The notes below the pieces were generated by a model. It saw nothing but the letters and a program-made list of their open reading frames with translations. It made no database searches and was not told the origin of the DNA. Positions 43,688 to 52,667 of a DNA stretch of 64,000 nucleotides are shown piece after piece. The stretch comes from DAOTTY01 sp034437575. GTDB taxonomy: Bacteria; Chloroflexota; Anaerolineae; Aggregatilineales; Phototrophicaceae. The stretch's first letter is position 1. The number at the start of each line of letters is the position of its first letter. The stretch spans positions 1-64,000 of the forward strand of contig DAOTTY010000025.1 of NCBI GenBank assembly GCA_034437575.1, in the 5' to 3' direction. The position numbers were made by a program, and so were the translations under genes.

Positions 43688-43845
43688 AAATGCCCCTCCA
43701 CACGAAAAACTAACGATGATGACCACCAGTATAATCTACAGGGACGCTCAGGCGAGATTGGTTCGCAGCTTGCTCTTGGCGTGTTTCATAAGACAGGGTA
43801 AAGTGGCCTGAATTCAACAACAATTTCTTAGAGAGTACCTTCCTT

Positions 43846-44637
43846 ATGAGTCACCTACCTGAGCGCGAATCCCCCGTTGGCAAGCGAGTGTCTTTGTTTG
43901 TCACCTGCATGGTGGATGTGATCTACCCGCAGACGGGTATGGCTGTCGTTGATATTCTGGAACACCTGGGCATTGCCGTAGACTTCCCAAGAGCGCAAAC
44001 GTGCTGCGGCCAGCCGGGGTTTAATGCGGGCTATCGTGCAGATACACGCGAGGTCGTCAAGCAGTTCTTGCGTGCCTTTGACCAGGCAGAAGTCATTGTC
44101 ACGCCGTCGGGGTCGTGTGCAGGGATGATTCGCCACGAGTACCCGACCCTGTTCGCAGATGACCCGAAGTGGCTGCCACACGCAGAAGCTGCCGCCGCCA
44201 AAACGTGGGAAATCACCGAGTTCATTGTGGACGGGCTGGGCATCACGGATTTGAATGCGGCCCTGCCGGAACCGACGGCCTACAGCGTGCATGACGCCTG
44301 TCATGGGCTGCGGCTGCTTGGATTGGGCCAGCAGGCCCGCACGCTGCTGGAAAATGTCGAGAATTTGCAGCTCGAAATCCTGCCGGAACACGACAAGTGC
44401 TGCGGCTTCGGCGGCCTGTTCAGTGTGAAGATGCCCGGTGTAAGTAACGCCATGCTCCAGCACAAGATGGCGTGCATTAACGAATGTCCGGCGGCGGGCG
44501 TCGTTACAGGGGATGTAAGCTGCCTGACGCACATGAACGGCGGCCTGTCGCGCAATAATTCGCCCAAGCGGGTGCAGCACATTGTGGATGTACTGGCCGA
44601 AGGCGTGCGTCACGGGGCGAAGAAGCCCGTGAAGTAG
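43846..44637 (+). CDS. lutA: lactate utilization protein A
   Basis: 263 residues of the (Fe-S)-binding oxidoreductase family (LutA/GlpC-C half). Two CCG-type cluster motifs: ARAQTCCGQPGFNAGY-like region at about 45-52 (CCGQPGF) and DKCCGFGGLFSVK at about 184, each preceded by its partner Cys. LutA is the third subunit of the lactate-oxidising complex; lutBC lie about 16 kb away in the opposite orientation. The ribosome site is weak. Beyond the stop a GGAG leads into the GH2 gene. Confidence 0.9.
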   Translation: MSHLPERESPVGKRVSLFVTCMVDVIYPQTGMAVVDILEHLGIAVDFPRAQTCCGQPGFNAGYRADTREVVKQFLRAFDQAEVIVTPSGSCAGMIRHEYPTLFADDPKWLPHAEAAAAKTWEITEFIVDGLGITDLNAALPEPTAYSVHDACHGLRLLGLGQQARTLLENVENLQLEILPEHDKCCGFGGLFSVKMPGVSNAMLQHKMACINECPAAGVVTGDVSCLTHMNGGLSRNNSPKRVQHIVDVLAEGVRHGAKKPVK

Positions 44638-44690
44638 TCGCTGTTCCTGCTAACTTTAGCCAATCACCCCACCTGGAGAGTATACCCTCC

Positions 44691-46892
44691 ATGCGAATTC
44701 GCTCGCGTATCAATCAGGGGTGGCTGTGGTCACCCACCGACGCTGGCCCGACTCCCCCACCGGATGACTTTACAGCCGTGACGCTGCCGCACACGCACAC
44801 CGTCGTGCCCCACCATAACTTTGATCCTTCGGCGTACACGTTCGTTTCAACGTACCGCAAGCAGCTTACACTACCAGAAGAATTGAACGGGCGGCGCATC
44901 TACATTGACTTTGACGGCGTGATGATTGCCCACACTGTCACAATTAACGGTCACACCTTCCCAGAATATCGCGGCGGATATACTCTGGCGGCATATGATA
45001 TTACCGACCACTGGCAACCTGACGGCGAGAACTGGCTCGCCGTCCGAGTGGATGGCACCGAACGCCCTGACATTCCGCCGTTTGGGTACACTGTCGATTA
45101 CCTGACGTTCGCGGGCATCTACCGCGATGTGTGGCTGCGGATGGTCGCGCCGTGTCACATCAAGGGGGTGTTTGTGCAGCCGCAAACCGTGCTGACGGCC
45201 CCGACGGTCAAGGCGACGGCGTACCTCACCAACGCGAGTGACACCCCATTCACGGGTGAAATACGCACCACACTGCTTGATGCGGATGGCTCGGAGCTTG
45301 CTTACACGATTAGTATGTGTAAGGTCAGGGCAGGTCAGGAAGTAGCACAAAGTGCTTTAATGGCTGACTTACCCGCCATAGACTTGTGGTCACTGGATAA
45401 CCCGGCCCTGTACCACATGCGCTTTGACCTGCTGGACGGGAACGGTAACATAACGGACAGCTACATGCAGCGCTTTGGCTTCCGGGAGGCGCAGTTTAAC
45501 AAAGACGGCAGCTTTTACCTGAATGGCGAACCGCTCAACCTGTTCGGACTCAACCGCCACCAGACGTACCCCTACATCGGTGCTGCTGCCCCCGAACGGC
45601 TCCAGCGCAAAGATGCAGACATCGTGAAATACGAACTCGGCTGTAACATCGTCCGCACCTCGCACTACCCGCAGTCGCCGCACTTCATGCGCCGCTGCGA
45701 TGAAATCGGCCTGCTGGTGTTCGATGAAATCCCCGGCTGGCAGCACATCGGTGACGCGGACTGGCAGCAGCTTGTGGTGCGCGATGTTGTTGCGATGATC
45801 GAGCGTGATCGGAATCACCCGTCGGTTATCATCTGGGGGGTGCGCGTGAATGAGTCGCTCGACAATGACGCACTTTATGAAGAAACGAATACGCTTGCCC
45901 ACGATCTTGACCCGTCGCGGCAGACGGGCGGCGTGCGTTACTTCCAGGAAAGCCGGCTGCTGGAAGATGTGTTCACGTTCAACGACTTCTCCGGTGGCGT
46001 TGTGGAACCGCTCAACACGCCGCACCTCATTACGGAGTTCAACGGGCACATGTTCCCAACGAAAATCTATGACCATGAGGAACGACTGGTGGAACATGCG
46101 CTGCGTCACGCCCGCATCCATGACGCGCAAATGGGCCATGACAAAATCGCCGGTGGCATTGGCTGGTGCGCCTTCGACTACAACACGCATCGCCAGTTCG
46201 GCAGCGGTGACCGCATCTGCTATCACGGCGTCATGGACATCTTCCGATTACCGAAGTACGCCGCGCACTTCTACGCCAGCCAGGTTGACCCCACACAGCG
46301 GGTTGTGCTGCAACCGGCAACGCTCTGGTCTGTAGGTGACCGTGACGCCAGCCGGATTGATCCGCTGGTGGTGTTTAGCAACTGTGACGCGATCGAAATT
46401 TTCATCGGGGAGCAATCATTTGGGCGGCACCAACCCGACCGGGCCAGCTTCCCCAATTTGCCGCACCCCCCGTTTCAAATCACCCTGTTCGCGGACACGG
46501 AAACGTGGGGCCAGCAGCTAGCCGATTTGCATGTGTATGGCTACATCAACGGGCAGCAGGTCGCTGAGCGGCATTACATCACCGGCGGACTGCCCCACCA
46601 TCTGATTTTGCAGGCCGACGATAGCGAACTCCACGCGGACGGGGCCGATATGACGCGGGTGATGTGCCGGGTTGCGGATGAAGTTGGCAACCGTGTGCCG
46701 TACTCGAATACGATTGTCACATTTACAATAGACGGCCCCGGTGACCTGATTGGCGAAAATCCATTGATGCTCCCTGGCGGGCAGGCGGCGGTGTACGTGA
46801 AAGCGCCGCCCATCGCGGGCATCATCACGGTAACGGCGTCCGCGCCGGGGTTGGGGTCGGTCAGTGTGCGTGTTTCATGCATCAGGCCATAA
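44691..46892 (+). CDS. glycoside hydrolase family 2 enzyme
   Basis: 733 residues in the usual GH2 order: jelly-roll sugar-binding domain (FVSTYRKQLTLPEELNGRRI ... GTERPDIPPFGYTVDY), immunoglobulin-like domain, then the TIM barrel beginning NLFGLNRHQTYPYIG. The acid/base is Glu388 in VRVNES and the nucleophile Glu449 in HLITEFNG. A C-terminal bacterial Ig-like domain (DDSELHADGADMTRVMCRVA) ends the protein. No signal peptide is present, so it probably acts on imported oligosaccharides. Its natural activity (galactosidase, mannosidase or glucuronidase) cannot be told. It converges on the sugar ABC operon. Confidence 0.9.
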   Translation: MRIRSRINQGWLWSPTDAGPTPPPDDFTAVTLPHTHTVVPHHNFDPSAYTFVSTYRKQLTLPEELNGRRIYIDFDGVMIAHTVTINGHTFPEYRGGYTLAAYDITDHWQPDGENWLAVRVDGTERPDIPPFGYTVDYLTFAGIYRDVWLRMVAPCHIKGVFVQPQTVLTAPTVKATAYLTNASDTPFTGEIRTTLLDADGSELAYTISMCKVRAGQEVAQSALMADLPAIDLWSLDNPALYHMRFDLLDGNGNITDSYMQRFGFREAQFNKDGSFYLNGEPLNLFGLNRHQTYPYIGAAAPERLQRKDADIVKYELGCNIVRTSHYPQSPHFMRRCDEIGLLVFDEIPGWQHIGDADWQQLVVRDVVAMIERDRNHPSVIIWGVRVNESLDNDALYEETNTLAHDLDPSRQTGGVRYFQESRLLEDVFTFNDFSGGVVEPLNTPHLITEFNGHMFPTKIYDHEERLVEHALRHARIHDAQMGHDKIAGGIGWCAFDYNTHRQFGSGDRICYHGVMDIFRLPKYAAHFYASQVDPTQRVVLQPATLWSVGDRDASRIDPLVVFSNCDAIEIFIGEQSFGRHQPDRASFPNLPHPPFQITLFADTETWGQQLADLHVYGYINGQQVAERHYITGGLPHHLILQADDSELHADGADMTRVMCRVADEVGNRVPYSNTIVTFTIDGPGDLIGENPLMLPGGQAAVYVKAPPIAGIITVTASAPGLGSVSVRVSCIRP

Positions 46893-46969
46893 TTCGGGCA
46901 TATCTGCCAGACCCAATTGCTGGTTCATCGTCTTGGCCCGCTAGATTGCGGGCCAAATCGAGGCTCTGC

Positions 46970-48214
46970 CTACCCCTTCAACCCGCTCGTGGCCACACCC
47001 TCAATGAAGTAGCGCTGCGCGAAGATAAAGATAATCATCGGTGGCAGAATCGCAATCGCCGCGCCCGTTAGCACGATGTTGGGGCGGTCCGCCGCGATAT
47101 TGCTCAACTGAATGAGCGCCAGCGTCAGCACATGATTTTCCGCATTGGCCTCGTTGATAATCAGCAGCGGCCACAAGAAGCTGTTCCACGCATACAGGAA
47201 TGAGAAGATCGCCAGCGTCGCAATTGCGGGGCGGCTGAGCGGCACAAAAATCTGCCACAGCACCCTGAACCGGCTGGCACCGTCCATGAGGGCGGCTTCT
47301 TCCACTTCCTTTGGGATGCTGATAAAAAACTGCCGCATCAAAAACGTACCGTATGCGGTGAAAATCCAGGGGATGATGAGCGACACAAGCTGATTCTGCC
47401 AGCCCAGGATGACCATTAGGCGATACATCGGAATCACCAGCACAATAAACGGAATCATGATGCTGCCCAAGTACATCAAGAAGAGCGTATCCCGGCCCTT
47501 GAATTCAATCCGGCTGAAGGCATACCCGCCGAAAATCGACGTGACCAACTGCCCACTCACCACCAGTATCGTAACGAGCGTCGTGTTGACCAGCGCCCGG
47601 TCTAAGTCCAGCTCAAAGAAGGCTTCGTAATTGCTCCACTGCAACTCAACCGACTCAATCGGCGTAGCGGTACGCTCGACGGCATACGTTTCAATGCTTG
47701 CGTCATTCAGCGCGACGAACTTATCCAGCGAGCTGCGGTAGGCCAGCAGCAGTTCACGTTCTTCGCCGTCTACCCTGACGCTGTACACATCGAATTCCTC
47801 TTCATCGCCATCGGGGGCAATGAACACGTCCTCGCGGATGGGGTCGCCCAGGTCATCAAACGGGATTTGCAGGGCGATGGTACTATCACGCGGCTCGTCC
47901 ACAAGTAGCTGTTCTTCCGTCGTCAGGAAGCCGAAGCGCTCGCTATCGTCGGTGAGAATAAACGTGCGCGTCTGGCCGTCCACGTCGAACTCGTACAGCG
48001 CCACCTGTTCCCCGTCGATTTGGGTGGTTTCCTGGCTGAGCGGCAGCAAACGCGGCGGATTGCGGAACACGTCATCCGATGTTTTGAGCGACGCGGTAAT
48101 CATGTACAGGAACGGGAAGATCATCAGGAAGGCGAACCCGGTCAGCAGGGTGTAGGCCAGCAGCCGCCCCAGCACCTCACCGAGCGTCATATTACGAAAA
48201 ACGATTGTTTTCAT
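46970..48214 (-). CDS. sugar ABC transporter permease, MalG type
   Basis: 414 residues, against about 280 for usual MalG-like proteins. The core is normal: six spans, and the EAA loop EAALMDGASRFRVLWQIFVP that docks on the ATPase. The extra ~130 residues lie between span 1 and span 2 (from NPPRLLPLSQETTQIDG to ESVELQWSNYEAF), a hydrophilic acidic beta-rich insert that should face outward. It may extend the contact with the binding protein. It is 15 bases after the partner permease. Confidence 0.88.
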   Translation of the reverse strand: MKTIVFRNMTLGEVLGRLLAYTLLTGFAFLMIFPFLYMITASLKTSDDVFRNPPRLLPLSQETTQIDGEQVALYEFDVDGQTRTFILTDDSERFGFLTTEEQLLVDEPRDSTIALQIPFDDLGDPIREDVFIAPDGDEEEFDVYSVRVDGEERELLLAYRSSLDKFVALNDASIETYAVERTATPIESVELQWSNYEAFFELDLDRALVNTTLVTILVVSGQLVTSIFGGYAFSRIEFKGRDTLFLMYLGSIMIPFIVLVIPMYRLMVILGWQNQLVSLIIPWIFTAYGTFLMRQFFISIPKEVEEAALMDGASRFRVLWQIFVPLSRPAIATLAIFSFLYAWNSFLWPLLIINEANAENHVLTLALIQLSNIAADRPNIVLTGAAIAILPPMIIFIFAQRYFIEGVATSGLKG

Positions 48215-48229
48215 GGTTGTGGCGTCCCT

Positions 48230-49930
48230 TTAGTCGTAAGCGCTGGTGCGGTTCAAACGGAACTGGATGAGCGTGAAGCCGAAGATAATCAGGAACAAAA
48301 TCCATGCGATAGACGACGCATAGCCAAACTGGAACTCGTTAAACCCCTGCGTATACATGTAATAAACCGAGGTTCGCGCCTGCGACGGAATGGGGCGCGA
48401 CGGGAACAGCGCATAGGGTTCGTTAAACACCTGCAACCCGGTGACTATCGTCGTAATCAGCACGAAAAAGCTGGTGGGCGCTAGCATGGGCAGCGTCACA
48501 TTGCGGAACTGCTGCCAGCGGTTGGCCCCGTCGATTTGGGCCGCTTCGTACAGCACTTTAGGGATGCCCTGCAACCCGGCCAGGAACAGCACCGTGTTAT
48601 AGCCCACCACCTGCCACGCACTCAGCAGCACAATCGAGAACAGCACCACGCCGGGGCCAGTCAGCCATCGGACGGCGGGGTCTTCGACGTTGAAGCCAGG
48701 GATGATATTGAGTGCGGCTACCAGCCCGGAAATCGCATAGTTGATATAGCCGATGGTCGGGTCATACAGCCAGCGCCAGATGAGCGCCGTCCCCACGACA
48801 GCCGCCACCGACGGCAAAAAGAACACCGCCCTGAAGATATTTACCCCTGGCAGCTTGGAGTTTAGCACGAGTGACATGCCTAACGCGGGCAGCACCGCCA
48901 ACGGTAACAACATCAAGCAGAACACCAGCGTATTCCGCATACTGATCCAGAAGCCCACATCACGCGCACCGATCACATAGCGCGTGTTACCCATGCGGAA
49001 GTCAGTCAGGGTGGCATAGCCGAACGTGAGCGCGGCCTGTGGGTTGGCTTCCAGGTCGGTGGTGGACTGCACTTCAAGCGCGAGGATTTCGCGGTAGTTG
49101 GCGGCATTGTTCATTTGTGGCACCTGCCCCACAGAGCTATCTGTAAAGCTGAGGTACAGCGACAGCAGCAGCGGCCCCGCGAAAAACAGCACAAACCCGA
49201 AGATGTTCGGGGCCAGCATCAGCCAGCCCTGCCACGCGGCCCGTTCGTCTGGCGTTTCGTTGAACAGCCGCCCGATCACCACCAGCCGCAGCATTAAAAA
49301 CAGGAAGATCGCAAACGCCGCCGTCGCAATCCAGGTGTTCAGGTTGGCGTACTGGCTGAGCGAATAGCTAAGGCCACGCACCAACCCCGATGCCAGCAAA
49401 AACACAAACAGCGTTAGCCCCGCAATGCCCAGCGCCACCGTTTCGAGCGTGTTACGGCCCCGGCTGTCTTCCGGCAAGCGCCCTGCAATCATGAACAGGC
49501 CATACGCCAGCGCAGACCCCAGCAAGACCGTCGCGTTTTGCATCACGCCGTCAACGATGCGCTCAAAACTGCCGTACACACCCCACAGGCCCAGCACCAC
49601 AAATCCTGACAGCGCCATGCCGCTCGTGTTAATCAGCAGGGATAGGTAGCGTCCGGCAGATGCCCGCGCAACCAGCAGCACACTCGCCAAAATACCCACG
49701 ATGAACACCGCAAAGATCACCGCAGCGGCAAACACCTGTACCGGACGCCCCAATTCAGCAGGTTGGCCCAGTATTACGAACGCTTCCGCAGTGAACACAC
49801 GGTAGGATAGCACCAGTGCCGCCAACGCAATTACAACCTGCCACGCCGCCGTAACCCACAATAACCATGTGCCCGTCTGAGGGACCTGTTGACCGCGCTC
49901 CAGCCCCCTTTCTCCGATAGCCACACCCAT
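48230..49930 (-). CDS. sugar ABC transporter permease, MalF type
   Basis: 566 residues from the ATG at 49930 (GAGGA is 8 bases upstream; an open extension to 50056 overlaps the previous gene's region and is rejected). The C-terminal ~300 residues are the transport domain with EAAQIDGANRWQQFRNVTLP. The first ~240 residues add six further spans not found in typical partners (AWQVVIALAALVLSYRVFTA, AAAVIFAVFIVGILASVLLV and more). It has a periplasmic insert near TDSSVGQVPQMNNAAN. It pairs with the MalG-type subunit. Confidence 0.88.
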   Translation of the reverse strand: MGVAIGERGLERGQQVPQTGTWLLWVTAAWQVVIALAALVLSYRVFTAEAFVILGQPAELGRPVQVFAAAVIFAVFIVGILASVLLVARASAGRYLSLLINTSGMALSGFVVLGLWGVYGSFERIVDGVMQNATVLLGSALAYGLFMIAGRLPEDSRGRNTLETVALGIAGLTLFVFLLASGLVRGLSYSLSQYANLNTWIATAAFAIFLFLMLRLVVIGRLFNETPDERAAWQGWLMLAPNIFGFVLFFAGPLLLSLYLSFTDSSVGQVPQMNNAANYREILALEVQSTTDLEANPQAALTFGYATLTDFRMGNTRYVIGARDVGFWISMRNTLVFCLMLLPLAVLPALGMSLVLNSKLPGVNIFRAVFFLPSVAAVVGTALIWRWLYDPTIGYINYAISGLVAALNIIPGFNVEDPAVRWLTGPGVVLFSIVLLSAWQVVGYNTVLFLAGLQGIPKVLYEAAQIDGANRWQQFRNVTLPMLAPTSFFVLITTIVTGLQVFNEPYALFPSRPIPSQARTSVYYMYTQGFNEFQFGYASSIAWILFLIIFGFTLIQFRLNRTSAYD

Positions 49931-49997
49931 AATGTTTTCCTCGTATTGTCTATTTGTCAGATTCGAAAAAAGCGGCTCATCGCCGCTGCATTTTTGT

Positions 49998-50062
49998 TTT
50001 GTAGGGACGCGCATCTGTGCGTCCACAATGCAAGATGGGGGCGCGGCGATTGCCACACCCCC
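49998..50062. repeat. intergenic hairpin repeat
   Basis: GTAGGGACGCGCATCTGTGC (49999 on) holds GGACGC and GCGTCC as inverted arms; then a second part GGGGGCGCGGCGATTGCCAC precedes CACCCCC. The element at 52555 shares GATTGCC and the CACCCC run. It separates the binding protein from the first permease gene and could lower the downstream expression. Confidence 0.4.
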
Positions 50063-50074
50063 ATCCGTATCTCG

Positions 50075-51370
50075 TTAGGACATTTCGTCAAATTCAGGGG
50101 CAACCTGAGCGCAGATTGCGTCCGCGAATTCCTGTGCGGTCTGCTCACCATTGAAGATAGCGGTCACGCCCGTGCCGTAAGCGGTATCGACAGCGGGCCA
50201 GTTGCCGAAGAACAGCGGGGCCTCGGTGCGAACATCGCTGGCGGTGGTGCCATCAATGAATGCCCGGTTGTCCACACCAGAATCCGGCAGGGTACCCAGG
50301 AACAGCTCAATGGCTTCGTCGGTGGCGCGGCTGGGGATGTTAGCACCCAGGGAAGCAATCTGGCCCTGGATTTCAGCGCTGGTCAACTGGGTGACAAGTT
50401 CCCAGGCCGCTTCGGGGTTGGGGGTATCTGCATTGACAACATACGCACCCCAGAACAGCCAGTTGGTCGGTTCACCGCTGGGGCCAACCGGCAGCGGCGC
50501 AACGTTCCACTCGAAGCCAGCGTTGGCAATGGTGCCCGGCGTTGCCCAGCGACCGTTCATAAACATACCCACGTTACCGGCCAGGAACGGCGGCTCGGAG
50601 TCGGTACCCCAGGGCACGGCGTAGCCTTCGTTAAACAGTTCAGCCGCGAATTCCAGGCCCTCAACCGAGGCTTCGCTGTCGATAGCGCACGCGGTCAGGT
50701 CCTCATTGAAGAAGCCGCCGCCAGCGGCGTTCACAAAGTAGCCGTAGTTGGCCCACCATGCGTTCATGCCAAAGCCGAACACTTCATCACCCAGGCTGCT
50801 GATTTCCTCAGCGGCTTCCTCAAAGGCTTCCCAGTCCCAGTCTTCGCCGCCGGGGTAGTCCAGGCCAGCTTCATCGAACAGCTCGGCGTTGTAGTAGATA
50901 GCAAATGCGGAAACGTCACGCGGCAGGCCCCACAGCGCCGGGTCTTCACCCTCGATTGGCGTCGTCAGGAAGGCCATCGGGCCAGCATAGAAGTTATCTT
51001 CGCTGTAGCCTTCGTCAGCAGCGGCAACGTCAGCCAGGTTCAGGATCAGGCCGTCTTCAGCAAAGCGGGCCACGTCCGTGCCAGGAATCCAGAACACGTC
51101 CGGGGCGGTGCCGTTGTCGATTTCGGTGACCAGCACGTCCTGGTAGCTGGCGGTTTCACTGCCACCCGACTCGTATACAAGGCTGATGCCGTCAAGCTGC
51201 TCGTCAATGGTTTCACTTGCCGCCTGATACACATCAATTTCAGCCTGGTTATCCGGTCGGGTGCGCCAGCGCAGCGTGATTTCCTCGTCGTCCTGAGCGA
51301 CGACCATCAACGGGGCGGTCATGGCCAGCACAATAAGCATGACCAAAGACATTTTGACAAAACGATTCAT
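50075..51370 (-). CDS. sugar ABC transporter binding protein
   Basis: 431 residues with a signal peptide (MNRFVKMSLVMLIVLAMTAP ... MVVAQDD); there is no lipobox Cys, so it is either secreted or held by another anchor. The family 1 solute-binding core shows EIDVYQAASETIDEQLDG, APDVFWIPGTDVARFAEDGL, AFLTTPIEGEDPALWGLPRD, FAIYYNAELFDEAGLDYPGG and the C-terminal hinge. AGGAG lies 9 bases before the ATG. It is the second gene of the lacI operon, so it should be made when the inducer sugar is present. Confidence 0.92.
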   Translation of the reverse strand: MNRFVKMSLVMLIVLAMTAPLMVVAQDDEEITLRWRTRPDNQAEIDVYQAASETIDEQLDGISLVYESGGSETASYQDVLVTEIDNGTAPDVFWIPGTDVARFAEDGLILNLADVAAADEGYSEDNFYAGPMAFLTTPIEGEDPALWGLPRDVSAFAIYYNAELFDEAGLDYPGGEDWDWEAFEEAAEEISSLGDEVFGFGMNAWWANYGYFVNAAGGGFFNEDLTACAIDSEASVEGLEFAAELFNEGYAVPWGTDSEPPFLAGNVGMFMNGRWATPGTIANAGFEWNVAPLPVGPSGEPTNWLFWGAYVVNADTPNPEAAWELVTQLTSAEIQGQIASLGANIPSRATDEAIELFLGTLPDSGVDNRAFIDGTTASDVRTEAPLFFGNWPAVDTAYGTGVTAIFNGEQTAQEFADAICAQVAPEFDEMS

Positions 51371-51434
51371 AGTACATAGCTCCTGATTTTATACATATTC
51401 ATTAAACTGACCGGGCAAACTCCGGCCATCCCCT

Positions 51435-52442
51435 TTATTGCCGGGCTGCCAGTGATCCGCGTTGGATCAGTTGGGGGGGCAGCACGACATTAGGTGGCGC
51501 TTCTTTGTTGAGCTTTTGGAACAGTGCTTTGGCGGCATATTCACCCAGCTTGACCGCCTGCTGGTCAATGGTCGTTAGCGGTGGGTGGCAAAACTCCGCC
51601 AGTGGGATGTTGTCGTAACCGACGACGGAAATATCATCGGGCACGGTGTAGCCGTTGTTCTGCAACCACTGCATAGCACCCATCGCCATGCGGTCGTTTA
51701 AGCAGATGACCACGCTAACATCGGGGGCCTGGGCCAACAGCGTTTCGATGGCAGCAGCGCCGCTCACGGTAGAAAAGTCGCCGTTCACGATGGGCAAATC
51801 TGCGAATACGAGGCCGCCCTCCGCTGCCGCAAACGCCATGCCCTTCAGTCGCTCTTTAATGGCCAGGTTCAGGCTTTCCGTCGCGCTGATGACCCCGACA
51901 GCGCGGTGACCACAGTCCAGCACAGCTTTCATGAGTTGGTAGCCGCCGCTGCGGTTATCACTTTGCACCTGTGTTTCGCCGTTGTGATGCCCTAACACCA
52001 CGGCTGCAACCCCGCGCTTTTCTGCCTCCGCCGCGAACGATACGCCTGGCACGTTGTCAATCGCAATCACGCCCTCGGCATAGCCGCTGAGCAGCAGTTG
52101 TTGGTAGGTGGGGTCGAGCGTGTCGTTATTGACGCGGGGGGTGCTTAATAGCAGGTTGTAGCGGTTATCCGCGCAGACCTGCTCCACGCCCTCAAGGATT
52201 TTCATCACGAAGGGGTCTTTGAAGACGGGGTCAAACACATAAGGGAACACAGCGGCTATGGTATGCGTCCGGCCACCGGTGAGTGCCCGCGCAGCAAGGT
52301 TGGGTGTGTATTGCAGCACCTCAACGGCTTCGAGGACTCGCTCACGCACGGTATCACTGACATAGGGCTTGTTTGAAAGCACCTTAGACACCGTAGCGGT
52401 GGAAACCCCCGCATAGTCGGCAACGTCTCGTAGAGTTGGCAT
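51435..52442 (-). CDS. LacI-family repressor of the sugar importer
   Basis: 335 residues from the ATG at 52442 (the in-frame ATG at 52454 is also possible). The HTH is typical: MPTLRDVADYAGVSTATVSK then VLSNKPYVS, followed by the hinge helix VLEAVEVLQYTPNLAARAL. The rest is a periplasmic-binding-protein-like sensor (HTIAAVFPYVFDPVFKD ... SVVGYDNIPLAEFCHPPLTT). It leads an operon with the binding protein and both permeases, 64 bases upstream of the former, and probably represses its own promoter. Confidence 0.94.
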   Translation of the reverse strand: MPTLRDVADYAGVSTATVSKVLSNKPYVSDTVRERVLEAVEVLQYTPNLAARALTGGRTHTIAAVFPYVFDPVFKDPFVMKILEGVEQVCADNRYNLLLSTPRVNNDTLDPTYQQLLLSGYAEGVIAIDNVPGVSFAAEAEKRGVAAVVLGHHNGETQVQSDNRSGGYQLMKAVLDCGHRAVGVISATESLNLAIKERLKGMAFAAAEGGLVFADLPIVNGDFSTVSGAAAIETLLAQAPDVSVVICLNDRMAMGAMQWLQNNGYTVPDDISVVGYDNIPLAEFCHPPLTTIDQQAVKLGEYAAKALFQKLNKEAPPNVVLPPQLIQRGSLAARQ

Positions 52443-52475
52443 AAAGGACAGCACTAAATTTTTGTGAAAGTCGTA

Positions 52476-52493
52476 TAGTTAACCGCTTAACTA
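52476..52493. promoter_or_regulatory. probable LacI-type operator
   Basis: TAGTTAACCGCTTAACTA has 7-base perfect arms (TAGTTAA / TTAACTA) around CCGC. Centre CG with AT-rich arms fits operators of the LacI/GalR family. It begins 1 base after the -10 box of the lacI promoter on the minus strand, so it covers the transcription start and the bound repressor would block the operon. Confidence 0.75.
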
Positions 52494-52494
52494 A

Positions 52495-52523
52495 AATCTA
52501 GCGCATGGGTGCCCGCGTGTCAA
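52495..52523 (-). promoter_or_regulatory. sigma-70-type promoter of the lacI-ABC operon
   Basis: On the minus strand a perfect -35 TTGACA (52518-52523) is followed after exactly 17 bases by TAGATT (52495-52500). The transcript would start within the adjacent operator, about 40 bases before the lacI start. Confidence 0.75.
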
Positions 52524-52554
52524 GCAGGATTACACCCGTTACTGGCAACCCCTG

Positions 52555-52630
52555 TCTGTTTTGCGGGCGGGGATTGCCCACCCCACCCCCACGGTGACGT
52601 ATCGTAAGGGCCGTCCGTCGGTAGGGAGAA
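52555..52630. repeat. intergenic hairpin repeat
   Basis: GCGGGCGGGGATTGCCCACC can fold on itself (GGGC...GCCC) and is followed by CCACGGTGACGTATCGTAAG and CGGTAGGGAG. It shares words with the element at 49998. It is part of a ~500-base gene-free stretch (52443-52947); the part from 52670 to 52900 shows nothing beyond AT-richer sequence. Confidence 0.35.
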
Positions 52631-52635
52631 ACCCC

Positions 52636-52667
52636 AAACGCCGGCCACGGCTCCGGTGTTTTTGTTT
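52636..52667 (+). terminator. orphan terminator in a gene-free gap
   Basis: AAACGCCGG (52636-52644) pairs with CCGGTGTTT (52653-52661; one G-U pair) over CCACGGCT and is followed by TTGTTT on the plus strand. No plus-strand gene ends upstream; lacI runs the other way. It may end a small RNA or be part of the repeat. Confidence 0.45.

Noticed and set aside
45390..46226. 278-codon minus-strand frame inside the GH2 gene
   Set aside because: It lies opposite the well supported catalytic barrel and has no recognisable domain or start signal.
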